In this document: positions 63,100-64,000 of the stretch, piece by piece
How the letters are laid out: every line of letters starts with the position of its first letter
Position numbering within the stretch: the first letter of the stretch is position 1
DNA from: Calliopsis andreniformis
Taxonomy: Eukaryota > Arthropoda > Insecta > Hymenoptera > Andrenidae
NCBI RefSeq assembly: GCF_051401765.1
Contig: NW_027480601.1
Coordinates: 682,001-746,000, forward strand
Direction of reading: 5' to 3'
Length of the DNA: 64,000 nt
Program-made: the position numbers and the translations under genes
Notes under the pieces: model-generated
What the model was told of the DNA's origin: nothing
Database searches by the model: none
Seen by the model: only the letters and a program-made list of their open reading frames with translations

Positions 63100-64000
63100 T
63101 CAATCCTCAATATTCAACACACAACCCTCAACGATCAATCCTCAATACTCAACCATCAATCTTCAATTCTCAATAGTCAATAGAATATCCTGAACTCTCA
63201 TGGCTCAATACTCAATCCACATTATTCAATAATCAAATCTCAATCCTCAAACATCAATCCTCAACACTCAATCCTCAACACTCAGTCCTCTCTCCTCAAT
63301 CCTCCATCATCAATCCTCAATCCTCAAGCGTCAATCCTCAATCCTCAATCCTCAACACTCCATCCTCAGTCCTGAAACCTCAATCCCGAAACCTCAAACC
63401 TGAATCATCTATCTTCAGACCTCAGTCCTCAACAATCATTTGTCAATCCTCAATCCTCAATAGAATATCCTCAATTCACTGTTTTCAATACTCAATGCTC
63501 AATCTGCAATCTTCAAATCTCTATCCACAAAGATCAATTCTAATCACTCAACCATCAACACTCAGTCCTCAATGTTCAATCCTCAATTCTCAATTCTCAA
63601 TCTTCAATCCTCAATCCTCAACCGTCAATCGTCAATCCTCAATCCTCAATCTTCAATCATCAACATTCAATCTTCAATCCTCAATCCACAATCCTCAATC
63701 CTCAGTGCTCAATCCTCAATCTTCAATCCCCAATCCTCGATCCTCAATCCTCAATCCTCAATCTTCAATCCTCAATGCTCAATCTTCAATCCTCAATCCT
63801 CAATCCCCAATCCTCAATCCTCAATCCTCAATCCTCAATCCTCAATCCTCAATCATCAATCTTCAATCGTCAATACTCAATCTTCAATCCTCAATCTTCA
63901 ATCCTCAATCCTCGATCCTCAATCCTCAATATTCAACACACAACCCTCAACCTTCGATCCTCAATACTCAACCATCAATCCTCAATTCTCAATACACAAT
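63100..64000. repeat. Right-edge mosaic: M1, then M2, cut by the window end
   Basis: An M1 module (near 63,190, core CCTGAACTCTCATGG, EcoRI site lost) is followed by an M2 with AATCATTTGTCAATCC. That M2 form is also found near 8,080, 16,107 and 56,785. After it comes a relative of the 58.55-58.70 kb sequence. The last bases (CTCAATTCTCAATACACAAT) are again the start of an M1, so the array continues past the window. Confidence 0.75.

Larger units (their letters stand above)
1..64000. repeat. Heptamer satellite array (TCAATCC)n with higher-order structure
   Basis: Every part of the window is made of TCAATCC or units one or two substitutions away from it (common variants: TCAATCT, TCAATAC, TCAACCC, TCAATTC, TCAGTCC, TCAAACC, TGAATCC). 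The first and last bases both lie inside the repeat, so neither edge of the array is seen. The plus strand is strongly depleted of G: many 60-base rows hold none to four. Variant heptamers are not scattered at random. They occur in fixed orders repeated over hundreds to thousands of bases, which is the mark of higher-order repeats spread by unequal exchange or gene conversion. No unique sequence, gene, RNA gene or transposon interrupts it. Eukaryotic heterochromatic satellite DNA is the only reading I can support; species and chromosomal site are unknown. Confidence 0.97.

Noticed and set aside
174..63193. Dozens of plus-strand open frames of 60-543 codons
   Set aside because: All encode the same heptapeptide repeat, overlap one another in different frames, start at chance ATGs made by single substitutions, and have no promoter or non-repeat domain. 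They follow from a stop-free 7-base unit.
1..64000. CRISPR array
   Set aside because: There are regular short repeats, but the spacers are themselves repeats of the same heptamer; there is no constant repeat with unique spacers and no cas gene.
1..64000. Telomeric repeat
   Set aside because: GGATTGA is seven bases and has a GG doublet, but it is not a telomere motif I know. The heavy divergence and multi-kilobase higher-order structure are unlike a terminal telomere tract. A subtelomeric satellite remains possible.
1..64000. Structural or ice-binding repeat protein gene
   Set aside because: The N/Q/S/P-rich heptad looks protein-like, but stop-creating substitutions (TGAATCC, TTAATCC, AATAG) are frequent and tolerated, and frames shift freely.
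1..64000. CENP-B box-like motif marking a centromere
   Set aside because: I looked for a GC-containing box of that type; the array is too poor in G and nothing resembling it was seen.

Overview
The whole 64 kb window is one uninterrupted satellite array built on the heptamer TCAATCC (GGATTGA on the other strand). It enters and leaves the window inside the repeat, so the array is longer than 64 kb. I found no unique flanking DNA, gene, rRNA, tRNA, CRISPR array, insertion sequence, recognisable transposon, promoter or terminator. A satellite of this size with multi-kilobase higher-order structure points to eukaryotic heterochromatin (pericentromeric, subtelomeric or a sex-chromosome/B-chromosome block) in a long-read assembly. 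The species cannot be told from the sequence, and I do not recognise the repeat as a named family.

The many plus-strand open frames are a product of arithmetic. Seven is coprime with three, so (TCAATCC)n reads as the same heptapeptide (S-I-L-N-P-Q-S, cyclically permuted) in all three plus frames, with no stop. The minus strand meets TGA every 21 bases in all frames. No CDS is therefore annotated.

The array has levels. (1) Near-perfect heptamer runs, the longest I noticed being about 74 bp. (2) Diverged modules of about 120-200 bp that recur throughout: two sister modules sharing the core AATAGAATATCCT (here M1, followed by GAATTC, and M2, followed by CAATTCA), a third module M3 containing CCTAGATCC, and recurring 6-bp units (CTCATC/CTCGTC) that shift the heptamer phase. 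(3) Segmental copies of 0.4-7 kb made of these modules.

Layout: 0-5.4 kb is M2-rich and opens with a 663-bp tandem duplication. 6.15-12.4 kb is copied at 14.03-18.05 kb with about 2.4 kb missing. 18.27-20.8 kb is a 1,260-bp tandem pair with a related segment at 21.27-22.57 kb. 22.6-24.6 kb is copied at 33.9-35.9 kb. 24.97-28.15 kb is copied at 29.27-32.88 kb with a 420-bp insertion. 36.49-50.53 kb is a nearly identical 7,021-bp tandem pair with nested 2.25-kb and 1,144-bp duplications, followed by a partial third copy to about 52.2 kb. 52.2-64 kb is an older, more irregular mosaic, including one short patch at 52,951-53,007 that does not fit the heptamer. All boundaries and identities were read by eye; no alignment was run.
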